16,143 nucleotides of DNA from CAUYXJ01 sp963577065 (GCA_963577065.1 CAUYXJ010000066.1:1-16143); one strand, 5' to 3'. Positions 7,211-14,719 are shown, counted from the first letter of the stretch. Made by a program: numbers and translations. The notes: generated from the sequence alone by a model not told the origin.

Positions 7211-7798
7211 CTACAGAGCGAACTCGTGCCAGACGAGCTCGTATGTCCCGAGGTATGAGCGCGCGACGATCTGGAAGCCCAGCGATCGGTAGAGCCCCTG
7301 CGCGGGGAGCTGCGGCGCCGAGGTGTTGAGGATCATCCTGCGGTAGCCGTGCTCCCTCGCCAAGTCGATCGCTGCCTGACTCAGGGCCGCACCGATACCG
7401 CGCCGGTGTAAGGAACGGTCGACGCGCAGGCGCACGAGCTCGACGACATCTGGGTCGAGCCACCAGTGTTCGGCAACCAGCTGCGGAGGAATGTCCCCCC
7501 GAGCGCTCGGACCCTGCACGCCCACCGTGCCCAGCAAGTTCTCACTCGAACCCGTTTCCGCAGCGACCCAGAACGCGAGCGCACGATCGATCTCGCCCGC
7601 GACCGTCAGCCCCTCCCAGACGTTGGGGACCCAGAGCGGATCGCCAGCCGCCTCGGCGCGAGCGGCGCGCGCGAACATCTCCTGTTGCAGCGCGGGGTCG
7701 GGGTCGACGCGGCCGTCCCAGCCGCCGCGCCTATCGAGATCCACTGCCTGCTGGATGTCCTCCGGGCGAATCGCGCGGATCTCGACTCCGGACACCAT
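7211..7798 (-). CDS. GNAT-family N-acetyltransferase
   Basis: The protein is 195 residues with the GNAT fold. Motif A, which binds the acetyl-CoA pyrophosphate, is LVRLRVDRSLHRRGIGAALS (121-140), with H131 where Q or R is usual. Motif B is in the C-terminal GLYRSLGFQIV (168-178). The N-terminal VEIRAIRPEDIQQAVDLD (5-22) is the normal first strand and helix. The substrate is unknown. A longer version starting at 7933 would run into the upstream gene and adds 45 residues unlike the family, so ATG at 7798 (or the adjoining GTG at 7795, which has CAATAT 7 nt before it) is preferred. It lies 92 bp downstream of the duplicated-domain gene on the same strand and may share its transcript. Confidence 0.9.
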   Translation of the reverse strand: MVSGVEIRAIRPEDIQQAVDLDRRGGWDGRVDPDPALQQEMFARAARAEAAGDPLWVPNVWEGLTVAGEIDRALAFWVAAETGSSENLLGTVGVQGPSARGDIPPQLVAEHWWLDPDVVELVRLRVDRSLHRRGIGAALSQAAIDLAREHGYRRMILNTSAPQLPAQGLYRSLGFQIVARSYLGTYELVWHEFAL

Positions 7799-7890
7799 TC
7801 GGATATTGCGCCCGCGGGCTTGGTCGCGCCACCTCTGCAGGCAAAACCGGAGTATGCCCGCGCTCCTAGCCCTCGGCTGGGGGTAGGGTC

Positions 7891-8835
7891 CTACGAAATC
7901 GGGCTCGGCTCCTGGTCTACGCGACGAAGCCACTCCTCACGCCAATAGGAATAGGTGGCCCGAGGACAGAACCAACGGCCGGTACTGTCCTCGCCGCTAC
8001 ACACAACTCCCGCCAGAACGATGCAATCCCTGGATATGTTGATCATGCGGCCGGTCGCCTCGTTGACGATGCGCTCGACACGGTCCTGGACGCGGAAGCG
8101 GCCACCGCAGAACGGGACCATCTCGCGGTCGAACCAGAGGCCGCGGTTGCGGCCGCTGTCGTCCAGGGTCGCTGCGATCTCCTCATGGGAGCGCACTTCA
8201 ACCATCTCCCCCGGCTGCAGGTCGAGGGGGCGGGGACGTTCGGCGGCCGGCGGCCGTTGAGTTTGCTTCGGACGCCTGAGCTTCGTGCTCATTGCGTAAA
8301 CAGCAACCCGGGCGAAGTGGAGCGGCCCCACGTTCCCGCCGACGATCTCGCGGAGGTACTGCCGAACATCGAACTTGCTCAGCGGCTGAGAGGCCACGTA
8401 GGCAGCTGTCGCCTGGCAGGCGTACGTCTGTACCTCGTCGTCGGAGCGGACGGCTTGACCCGCAGTCAGCGCAAGCAACGCCTCGATGCTCTGTCGCGGT
8501 TCGTCTTGTTCGCTCGTACCCGGCGTCACCTTCCGGAGCCAGGACTCCTTCCAGTAGATCCGGCAGCCCGCCTGGCAGCCACCGTGGGCGGAGCCGTCGC
8601 AGCGCAAATCGTCGAGAAGAACGGTGTCACGGAGCCTGCGGCTGGTGGCCGTCGCCTGGACCGTGTCGCAGATCTTCTCAGCCCGCCGCGAGACGGTGAA
8701 ACGCTTGCCGAGGTAGCGCGCCATCTCAGGCATGAACGGCATGGCGTCGACGGCTCCCGCACGGTCAAACGTCGCGAGAATTTCGTCCTCGGAGAGGACC
8801 TCGACGGTGTCCCCCGGTCGTAGTCGCCTCTCCAT
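7891..8835 (-). CDS. Duplicated-domain protein of unknown function with Cys-rich motif
   Basis: The protein has 314 residues and two copies of a domain of about 100 residues. Copy 1 (5-103) begins LRPGDTVEVLSEDEILATFD and ends YWKESWLRKV. Copy 2 (206-306) begins LQPGEMVEVRSHEEIAATLD and ends YWREEWLRRV. Copy 1 has C79, H84, C87 and C91 in CDGSAHGGCQAGC, which could bind a metal. Copy 2 keeps C279 and C290 only. The middle (about 110-200) contains C140 and a helical segment. I believe similar proteins occur widely as hypothetical proteins, sometimes near biosynthetic clusters, but I know no function. There is no signal peptide or membrane segment. A GTG at 8865 is also open, but the ATG at 8835 has GGAGG 8 nt upstream. 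It lies between a truncated DinB-like gene and a GNAT gene. Confidence 0.85.
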   Translation of the reverse strand: MERRLRPGDTVEVLSEDEILATFDRAGAVDAMPFMPEMARYLGKRFTVSRRAEKICDTVQATATSRRLRDTVLLDDLRCDGSAHGGCQAGCRIYWKESWLRKVTPGTSEQDEPRQSIEALLALTAGQAVRSDDEVQTYACQATAAYVASQPLSKFDVRQYLREIVGGNVGPLHFARVAVYAMSTKLRRPKQTQRPPAAERPRPLDLQPGEMVEVRSHEEIAATLDDSGRNRGLWFDREMVPFCGGRFRVQDRVERIVNEATGRMINISRDCIVLAGVVCSGEDSTGRWFCPRATYSYWREEWLRRVDQEPSPIS

Positions 8836-8843
8836 AACGCTCG

Positions 8844-8848
8844 CCTCC
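8844..8848 (-). promoter_or_regulatory. Strong ribosome binding site deciding the start at 8835
   Basis: The minus strand reads GGAGG, 8 nt, then ATG. This favours 8835 over the in-frame GTG at 8865 that would add 10 residues. Confidence 0.65.
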
Positions 8849-8918
8849 GCTCGAATCTCGTCCACGGTCTCGATCGGCTCCCGAGGAGTGTGCGCGGGGG
8901 CTGTCGACCTCTCGGTGA

Positions 8919-9275
8919 GCGGCGGTGAAGTGGCCAGCCGGCCGTGCCGAGGCGGTCCAGAACCATGATCGATGCGCCCCGCTGGCTCGCGAAGTCGTCG
9001 AGGAGGTCGGACGCGCCATCACGCCCCCGCCACCGCGCCTTTGCCCAGGCCCGTTCGTCGAACGGTGCCAGTTGAGGCAGCACCTCCGCCAGCATCCGCT
9101 CGAGCCGGAGGCGCATGACGAGTTCCTCGTCATCGCGAAGATGGGCGAGCACCACGCGCGCCGGCCACTCGCCGAGGGGGGCGGCGTCGAGGGCCGTGTC
9201 CGTCGCCCCGCCGCAAAGGGTTCGCAAGATGGTTGGCGTCTCGCTGAGGCCCTCAACGGCTGCTTTCACGTCCAT
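8919..9275 (-). pseudogene. DinB-like protein, 3' end missing
   Basis: From ATG at 9275, about 119 residues resemble the DinB/DUF664 four-helix family: an N-terminal helix EGLSETPTILRTLC, then LGEWPARVVLAHLRDDEELV (34-53), where H45 sits at the usual metal-ligand position, and LPQLAPFDERAWAKA (66-80). Family members normally continue for 30-50 residues to a final helix with further histidines, often H-x3-H. That part is absent. After residue 119 the frame becomes Arg/Pro-rich and runs on, without a stop, to 8526 inside the next gene. The other two frames also have no stop before that gene begins. This fits a deletion that fused the truncated gene to the leader of its neighbour. The start is supported by TACGCT 6 nt upstream. 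Confidence 0.6.
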
Positions 9276-9281
9276 CCTGGA

Positions 9282-9287
9282 AGCGTA
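9282..9287 (-). promoter_or_regulatory. Putative -10 element of the DinB-like gene
   Basis: The minus strand reads TACGCT, 6 nt, ATG. It lies back to back with the -10 of the divergent GNAT gene within 54 bp. Confidence 0.4.
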
Positions 9288-9317
9288 GGCGAGCGCGGCG
9301 GCACGGCCGCACCCTTG

Positions 9318-9323
9318 TACGAT
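9318..9323 (+). promoter_or_regulatory. Putative -10 element of the plus-strand GNAT gene
   Basis: TACGAT is followed by 6 nt and GTG at 9330. There is no Shine-Dalgarno sequence. It has the same geometry as the hisH and DinB-like starts. Confidence 0.45.
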
Positions 9324-9329
9324 CAGTGG

Positions 9330-9798
9330 GTGAGCACGTTCCCGGTCCAGCGCGACGATCCGGAAGCGGCAGATGTGCGCGCGGTCCTGGAGGCGCATCT
9401 CGCGTTCAACAATCGGCACAGCCCGCCCGAGGATGTCCATGCACTCGATGTCACCGGCCTGCTCTCCGAGGACGTGTCGTTCTTCAGCATTCGCGATAGC
9501 GGCCGGCTCCTTGGCATCGGGGCGCTCAAGCAGCTCGACGAGGGCCATGCCGAGATCAAGTCGATGCACACGGCGGAGGCGGCAAGGAAGCGGGGTGTCG
9601 GCCGGGCGATGCTCCAGCATCTTGTGGGACTGGCGCAGATGGGCGGCTGCAGCCGCGTGAGTCTCGAGACCGGCTCGATGGAGGCCTTCGCCCCCCGCCC
9701 GCGCGCTCTACGCATCGGCGGGATTCGCAATCTGCGAGCCCTTCGCGGACTACACGGAGAGTCCAAACAGCGTCTTCATGACCATCGCTCTGGCCTGA
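9330..9798 (+). pseudogene. GNAT acetyltransferase frameshifted in a C6 run
   Basis: From GTG at 9330 the protein reads as a GNAT of the small YafP-like type, with motif A-like segment EAARKRGVGRAMLQHLV and then LETGSMEAFAP near residue 121. In the given frame the conserved C-terminus is then lost and the ORF runs on as Arg-rich nonsense into uvrA. If one C of the run at 9691-9696 is dropped, translation continues as ARALYASAGFAICEPFADY and ends SPNSVFMTIALA at TGA 9796-9798. That is the expected end of the family and gives a 155-residue protein of normal length. The gene is therefore one base from intact. Sequencing or assembly error, recent inactivation, or slippage during expression cannot be separated here. 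It diverges from the DinB-like remnant and precedes uvrA. Confidence 0.85.
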
Positions 9799-9807
9799 TC
9801 AGCGTTA

Positions 9808-9821
9808 GGCGCGCGAGCGCC
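9808..9821 (+). terminator. Small GC hairpin after the GNAT gene
   Basis: GGCGC (9808-9812) and GCGCC (9817-9821) enclose a GCGA loop of the GNRA type, 10 nt after the restored GNAT stop. It lacks a T-tract. Confidence 0.2.
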
Positions 9822-9871
9822 GCCAGCGGGGGAAGGGGGGCCCGGTTCCACGCAGCTCGGCACCCTGCCGC

Positions 9872-9883
9872 GAACACCCGTTC
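9872..9883 (+). promoter_or_regulatory. Putative LexA (SOS) operator of uvrA
   Basis: GAAC-ACCC-GTTC is a perfect GAAC-N4-GTTC palindrome, the core of the Gram-positive-type LexA box. It lies 9 bp upstream of the uvrA -10 and covers the -35 region, where bound repressor would block RNA polymerase. uvrA is a classical SOS gene. The LexA of this organism is not in the window, so its site preference is assumed. Confidence 0.6.
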
Positions 9884-9892
9884 TACCTCTGC

Positions 9893-9898
9893 TAGAAT
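9893..9898 (+). promoter_or_regulatory. Putative -10 element of uvrA
   Basis: TAGAAT matches TATAAT at five of six positions. It lies 11 nt before the ATG at 9910, giving a leader of only about 4-5 nt and no room for a Shine-Dalgarno sequence. Confidence 0.55.
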
Positions 9899-9909
9899 CG
9901 AAGCGCAGC

Positions 9910-12900
9910 ATGCCTCTCGACCACATCGCCGTGCGCGGCGCGCGCGAGCACAACCTCAAGAACATCGACGTCTCGATCCCACGGGACAAGCTCGTCGTGA
10001 TCACGGGCCTCTCCGGATCGGGCAAATCGTCGCTCGCCTTCGACACAATCTACGCCGAAGGCCAGCGGCGTTATGTCGAATCGCTCTCGGCCTACGCACG
10101 CCAGTTCCTCGGCCTCATGGAGAAGCCGGATGTCGACCACATCGACGGCCTCTCCCCCGCCATAGCGATCGACCAGAAGGCAGCCTCGAACAACCCCCGC
10201 TCGACGGTCGGCACGGTTACCGAGATCTACGACTACATGCGCCTCCTTTGGGCGCGCGTAGGACGCCCCCACTGCCCCCAGTGCGGCCGCGCAATCGAGC
10301 GCCAGACCGTCCAGCAGATCGTCGACGCGACGCTTGCGCTCCCGCCACGAGCGCGCCTCCTCCTGCTCGCCCCGCTCACGCGCGCGAAGAAAGGCGAGCA
10401 CGTCGGCCTGCTCGACGAAGCCCGTCGTGAGGGCTTCGTGCGCGTCCGCATCGACGGCGAGGTGCGCGACCTCGACGAGACGATCGTGCTCGATAAGAAC
10501 AAGCGCCACGACCTCGACATCGTCGTCGACCGCGTCGTCGTGCCCGAGCCCGGCGCCGACGAGGGTGCGAGCCTGCGGCTGGCGGAGTCGGTGGAAACGG
10601 CGCTGAAGGCGGGCCAGGGCGTGATGCACGTCGCGACCGTGGCCGGGCCGGACGAAGGCGAGGAGCCCGAGCGCATCTTCAGCGAGCACTTCGCCTGCCC
10701 CTACGACGGCTTTTCCTTCGGCGAGCTGGAGCCGCGCACCTTCAGCTTCAACAGCCCACACGGCGCCTGCTCCCGCTGCACCGGTTTGGGCGTCGAGATG
10801 CAGGTCGACCCTGAGCTGGTGATTCCGGACCGCACGAAGTCGGTAGCGGAGGGGGCGGTCGAGCCACTGGCGAAGTCGCGCGGCGGCCAGACCTGGTATC
10901 AGCGCGTCCTCGCGGCGGTCGCCGAGGTGTATGGCTTCAGCCTGGAAACGCCCATCCGGGACCTCACCGACGAGCAGCTCAAGGTCATCCTCTACGGGGC
11001 TGGCGAAGAAAAGCTGAGCCTGCGCTTCACGAACCAGCACGGCCGCACGCGCCGCTACGACGCCCGCTTCGAAGGCGTGATGAACAACCTTCAGCGCCGC
11101 CACAAGGAGACCGATTCCGACTACGTCCGTAGCGACATCGAGCGCTACATGGGCGCCGTCCCCTGCCCCGACTGCAAGGGCGAGCGCCTTCGGCCCGAGG
11201 CGCTCAGCGTCCTCATCAACGAGCGCACCGTCGTCTCGGTAACGACCTCGAGCATCTCCGAGACGCTCGCCTGGTTCGACACGCTCGCCGCGGACGACAC
11301 GCCCCTGAACGAGCGCGAGCAGACGATTGCGGCGCAGATCCTCAAGGAGATCCGCTCACGGCTCGAGTTCCTGATAGACGTCGGCCTCGAGTACCTCACG
11401 CTCAACCGCGCCTCCGGGTCGCTCTCCGGCGGGGAGTCGCAACGCATCCGGCTCGCGACCCAGATCGGCTCTGCCCTGATGGGCGTGCTCTACATCTGCG
11501 ACGAGCCCTCGATCGGCTTGCATCCCGTCGACGGCGATCGCCTCATCCGCACGCTCGAACGGCTGCGGGACCTCGGGAACACGGTCATGGTCGTCGAGCA
11601 CGACGAGGCGATGATGCAGGCGGCCGACCACATCATCGACCTGGGGCCTGAGGCCGGGTTGCGTGGCGGCCACATTGTCGCCGAAGGGCCGCTGGCCGCC
11701 ATCCTCGCATGCGAGGAGAGCATCACCGGCGCCTACCTTTCCGGCCGCCGCACGATCCCGACACCGGCGGAGCGACGGGAGGGGAACGGCTTTGCGCTCA
11801 CGATTAGCGGGGCCCGCGAGAACAACCTGAAGAACCTCGACGTCGCCATCCCGCTGGGGAAGTTCGTCGTCGTCACCGGCGTCTCCGGCTCGGGCAAGTC
11901 CTCGCTCATCACCGAGATCCTCGTGAAGCGCTCGGTCAACGCCCTCCAGAACGGCCGCCAGCGTCCAGGCAAGCACGATGGGATCAAGGGCTTCCAGCAC
12001 CTCGACAAGGTCGTCGACATCGACCAGTCGCCGATCGGGCGCACGCCGCGCTCGAACCCGGCCACCTATACCGGCGTCTTCACGATCATTCGCGAGCTCT
12101 TCGCGGCCGTGCCCGAGTCGCGAGCGCGAGGCTACAAGCCCGGGCGCTTCAGCTTCAACGTGAAGGGCGGCCGCTGCGAGGAATGCTCCGGCGACGGCTA
12201 CAAGCTCGTGGAGATGCAGTTCCTGCCCGACGTGACCGTGCCCTGCGAGGTCTGCCGCGGCCAGCGCTATAACCGCGAGGCGCTGGAGATCCACTTCCGC
12301 GGAAAGAATATCGCCGAGGTCCTCGACATGACCGTCGCGGAAGCGCTCGAGCTCTTCGACCGCTTCCCGCGCGTGCGCCGGATCATGGCCACGCTCGAGG
12401 CCACCGGCCTCGGCTACATCCGCCTCGGACAGCCCGCTACGACGCTCTCGGGTGGCGAAGCGCAGCGCATCAAGCTCGCGAGCGAGCTTGCGCGCCGCTC
12501 CACCGGCCGCACCCTCTACGTGCTCGATGAGCCCACGACGGGCCTCAGCTTCCAGGACGTCGACCACCTGCTCGTGGTCCTCCAGCGGCTCGCGGACGGC
12601 GGCAACACGGTCATCGTGATCGAGCACCACCTCGACGTGATCAAGACCGCCGACCACGTCATCGACCTCGGTCCCTTCGGCGGCGACGGCGGCGGCGAGC
12701 TGATCGCCGTGGGCACCCCTGAGGAGATCGCCGCCAACCCCGAGAGCGCGACCGGCCGCTACCTGCGCCCTCTCCTCGAAGCCGCAGGCACGATGCCGAA
12801 GAAGCGCAAGCCCGCAAAGCGCGCGAAGGCGGGGGCGAAGCCGAAGGCGGCGGCCAAGCCGAAGGCGCCCGCGAAGGCGACAGCGAAGCCGCGCAAGCGA

Positions 12901-12948
12901 GCGGCCAAGGCGCGCGAGCCCGAGGCGGCTACGAGTGCAGCAAAGTAA
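9910..12948 (+). CDS. uvrA: Excinuclease ABC subunit A (UvrA)
   Basis: UvrA finds bulky DNA lesions and loads UvrB in nucleotide excision repair. The 1012-residue protein has both ABC ATPase units: Walker A GLSGSGKSS (33-41) and GVSGSGKSS (about 657-665); signatures LSGGESQ (about 505-511) and LSGGEAQ (about 846-852), each followed by a DEPS/DEPT Walker B. The C-terminal zinc module is intact (CEEC and CEVC, near 756-780). In the first module (263-290) the second cysteine is replaced: C263-P-Y-D266 with C287 and C290 kept, possibly a lineage trait. UvrA is usually 940-960 residues; here a tail of about 51 residues (962-1012) has 14 Lys and 5 Arg amid Ala and Pro, like histone H1-type tails. 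It is probably SOS-controlled. It converges on a small ORF 1 bp beyond its stop. Confidence 0.98.
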   Translation: MPLDHIAVRGAREHNLKNIDVSIPRDKLVVITGLSGSGKSSLAFDTIYAEGQRRYVESLSAYARQFLGLMEKPDVDHIDGLSPAIAIDQKAASNNPRSTVGTVTEIYDYMRLLWARVGRPHCPQCGRAIERQTVQQIVDATLALPPRARLLLLAPLTRAKKGEHVGLLDEARREGFVRVRIDGEVRDLDETIVLDKNKRHDLDIVVDRVVVPEPGADEGASLRLAESVETALKAGQGVMHVATVAGPDEGEEPERIFSEHFACPYDGFSFGELEPRTFSFNSPHGACSRCTGLGVEMQVDPELVIPDRTKSVAEGAVEPLAKSRGGQTWYQRVLAAVAEVYGFSLETPIRDLTDEQLKVILYGAGEEKLSLRFTNQHGRTRRYDARFEGVMNNLQRRHKETDSDYVRSDIERYMGAVPCPDCKGERLRPEALSVLINERTVVSVTTSSISETLAWFDTLAADDTPLNEREQTIAAQILKEIRSRLEFLIDVGLEYLTLNRASGSLSGGESQRIRLATQIGSALMGVLYICDEPSIGLHPVDGDRLIRTLERLRDLGNTVMVVEHDEAMMQAADHIIDLGPEAGLRGGHIVAEGPLAAILACEESITGAYLSGRRTIPTPAERREGNGFALTISGARENNLKNLDVAIPLGKFVVVTGVSGSGKSSLITEILVKRSVNALQNGRQRPGKHDGIKGFQHLDKVVDIDQSPIGRTPRSNPATYTGVFTIIRELFAAVPESRARGYKPGRFSFNVKGGRCEECSGDGYKLVEMQFLPDVTVPCEVCRGQRYNREALEIHFRGKNIAEVLDMTVAEALELFDRFPRVRRIMATLEATGLGYIRLGQPATTLSGGEAQRIKLASELARRSTGRTLYVLDEPTTGLSFQDVDHLLVVLQRLADGGNTVIVIEHHLDVIKTADHVIDLGPFGGDGGGELIAVGTPEEIAANPESATGRYLRPLLEAAGTMPKKRKPAKRAKAGAKPKAAAKPKAPAKATAKPRKRAAKAREPEAATSAAK

Positions 12949-12949
12949 T

Positions 12950-13204
12950 CTAGGACCGAATCGAGAACTCCTTTCGCAGCGCTTCCACGGTCTCCGGGCC
13001 TTTGTTTTGTGCCGCGGCCGAGGCATATGCCTTGAGAGAAATATTGCAACCCACCTGGACTCGCCGCTGGAGCGCGGCTAGCCGTTCCGGGCTATCGACG
13101 CCGTAGGCGATGACGGTCAGGTTCGGCAGCGCAGCGCCAAGCATCTCGATTTCTCCAAGCGTGCCCTCCCATCGACGACCGGCTGTTGCGCCTGGTTCGA
13201 CCAT
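12950..13204 (-). CDS. Small protein of unknown function (84 aa)
   Basis: I do not recognise the family. The product has a Gly/Glu-rich start, a central strand-like segment LPNLTVIAYGVDSPERLAAL (26-45), one cysteine (C53), and a basic, Ala-rich C-terminal half predicted to be helical (KAYASAAAQNKGPETVEALR). There is no membrane segment or signal peptide. It is probably real: the ATG at 13204 has GGAGG 4 nt upstream within GGAGGAAGA, and the gene lies 32 bp after the MFS stop on the same strand, so the two likely form an operon. Its stop is 1 bp from that of convergent uvrA. Confidence 0.6.
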   Translation of the reverse strand: MVEPGATAGRRWEGTLGEIEMLGAALPNLTVIAYGVDSPERLAALQRRVQVGCNISLKAYASAAAQNKGPETVEALRKEFSIRS

Positions 13205-13208
13205 TCTT

Positions 13209-13213
13209 CCTCC
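13209..13213 (-). promoter_or_regulatory. Ribosome binding site of the 84-aa ORF
   Basis: The minus strand reads CTGGAGGAAGA directly before ATG at 13204. It is the main evidence that this short ORF is translated. Confidence 0.55.
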
Positions 13214-13236
13214 AGCTTGTGAAGATTCGCTGAAGG

Positions 13237-14652
13237 CTAACTCCCTCCCGCCGAGGCCCCCTCGCTAAGCATCTGCTCCGCCTCTTCGCGGGTGAGCTTG
13301 CCCTCCGCGACCAGGCCGGCGGCCTGGATCTCGGAGAGGCGCGACTCCGTCGCCTGCTCGATGCGGAGGTTGCGGACGCGGCCGGCGAGGGCGAAGTACG
13401 TCGTCAGGCTGAGCATGAGGCCGACAGCGGCCATGCCCAGCGCGAAGCGTGGGCCGATGTAGTCGGTCGCGAGCGCGACCGGCACCACGCCTAAGGGCAT
13501 GACGCCGAACGACATCATCATCACCGACATCACGCGGCCCCGGACCTCGGACGTGAGCATCGTCTGGATGGCCGTGTTGTTCGTCGCCTGATACACCATC
13601 TGGCCCGTGCCCATGCCTGCGAGCATCACCAGCGCCAGGATGAACCAGGGCGAGAGCGTGAACGCGAGCATGAAGGTCGCCATCGTGGCGCCGCCGATCA
13701 TCATCAAGCGGCCCTTGCGCGGCTGGCTGTCCATGTTCGCGGAGATAAGCGCGCCGACCAGCCCGCCCACCCCGACCATCGCGGCGAGCAGCCCGAGGGT
13801 CGCACCGCCGCCACCGAACACGTCCTTCGCGAACACCGGCAGCATCTGCTGCACGGGGAAGGCGAAGAGCGGCATCATCAGGCTCGCGACCAGGAGCAGG
13901 CCGATCGTGCCGTGCTGGCGGATGTAGCCGAAGCCATCAATGAAGTCCTTGACGAACTCCTTCGGCTCTTCGTTCGCGACCATCCCGTAGCGGGGCAGGC
14001 GCGTGTCGGTGATCGCCGCCACCGCAAACATGACGGTGGTGACGGCGAAGACGACACCCGTACCCAGCGGCGCGATCAGGATGCCCGCGAGGGCCGGCGC
14101 GATGATCTGCGTGAGCGTGTTCCCGCCCATCTGCAGCGAAACCGCGTTCGTGAGCTTGTGCTGGGGCACGAGGCTGGGCACGAGCGCCTGACGCGCCGGC
14201 ATGATGAACGCGAAGAGTCCAGCCAGGATCGGCGAGACCAGCACGAGGTGCCAGAAGCGCACGAGGTCCGTAAGGATCATGACGGTGATCCAGAGGCTGA
14301 GGAGCGTCGTCAGGACCTCGCAGGTGACGAGGACGGTGCGCTTGTTCAGGCGATCCGCGAACGTTCCGCCTATGGGCGCCAGCACGAGCAGAACCACCCC
14401 GCCGGCAATCGCGATTACGGCGAGGCTCACGGCCGAATCCGTCAGGTCGAAGGCGAGGAAGTTCCGCAGCAGGAGCTGCATCGACATCGCCATGAAGAAC
14501 GAAAAGCTGCCGGCGGTGTACCAGGCGTACTCCGGCTCCTGCAGCGAGGTGAACGTGCCCCCGAACGACCGCCCGCGGAGACGAATCAGGGGATTCCAGG
14601 CCGGGGAGCGCCTCGCCGAGCGCTGGTCAGGGTCGCAGCCGCCGGGAGGCAT
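13237..14652 (-). CDS. MFS transporter, putative drug/siderophore-type exporter
   Basis: This 471-residue integral membrane protein fits the MFS_3 (EntS-like) exporter group, with about 12 hydrophobic segments starting near YTAGSFSFFMAMSMQLLL. Loop 2-3 carries the motif-A-like GGTFADRLNKRTVL. The middle loop after ITDTRLPRY is the usual cytoplasmic linker between halves. EVRGRVMSVMMM is the equivalent loop of the second half. The substrate cannot be told. The C-terminal end (about 440-466) is soluble and contains AAGLVAEGKLTREEAEQML, a short helical hairpin similar to SHOCT-type tails. A GTG at 14676 is also open; the ATG at 14652 is chosen because CATAAT lies exactly 6 nt before it. The gene is followed by the small 84-aa ORF and diverges from a second MFS gene. 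Confidence 0.9.
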   Translation of the reverse strand: MPPGGCDPDQRSARRSPAWNPLIRLRGRSFGGTFTSLQEPEYAWYTAGSFSFFMAMSMQLLLRNFLAFDLTDSAVSLAVIAIAGGVVLLVLAPIGGTFADRLNKRTVLVTCEVLTTLLSLWITVMILTDLVRFWHLVLVSPILAGLFAFIMPARQALVPSLVPQHKLTNAVSLQMGGNTLTQIIAPALAGILIAPLGTGVVFAVTTVMFAVAAITDTRLPRYGMVANEEPKEFVKDFIDGFGYIRQHGTIGLLLVASLMMPLFAFPVQQMLPVFAKDVFGGGGATLGLLAAMVGVGGLVGALISANMDSQPRKGRLMMIGGATMATFMLAFTLSPWFILALVMLAGMGTGQMVYQATNNTAIQTMLTSEVRGRVMSVMMMSFGVMPLGVVPVALATDYIGPRFALGMAAVGLMLSLTTYFALAGRVRNLRIEQATESRLSEIQAAGLVAEGKLTREEAEQMLSEGASAGGS

Positions 14653-14658
14653 CGCTCC

Positions 14659-14664
14659 ATTATG
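14659..14664 (-). promoter_or_regulatory. Putative -10 element of the minus-strand MFS gene
   Basis: The minus strand reads CATAAT (five of six to TATAAT), 6 nt, ATG at 14652. This implies a leaderless mRNA and decides between the ATG and the upstream GTG. Confidence 0.5.
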
Positions 14665-14713
14665 CGCCTCGGGCACCGGCCCACCCTGAGAGCCCCATAC
14701 TCAAGCCACCGCG

Positions 14714-14719
14714 TATCTT
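14714..14719 (+). promoter_or_regulatory. Putative -10 element of the plus-strand MFS gene
   Basis: TATCTT lies 7 nt before ATG at 14727. The in-frame TTG at 14718 falls inside this hexamer and so is unlikely to be the start. Confidence 0.45.

Noticed and set aside
7799..7933. 45-residue N-terminal extension of the minus-strand GNAT
   Set aside because: It overlaps the upstream gene and looks like spacer; the GNAT fold begins at VEIRAIRPED.
9799..10430. Continuation of the plus-strand GNAT frame into uvrA
   Set aside because: It results from the C6 frameshift; the residues are Arg/Pro-rich and overlap uvrA in another frame.
9892..13026. Two long minus-strand open frames opposite uvrA
   Set aside because: They mirror uvrA codons; no motifs and no ribosome binding sites.
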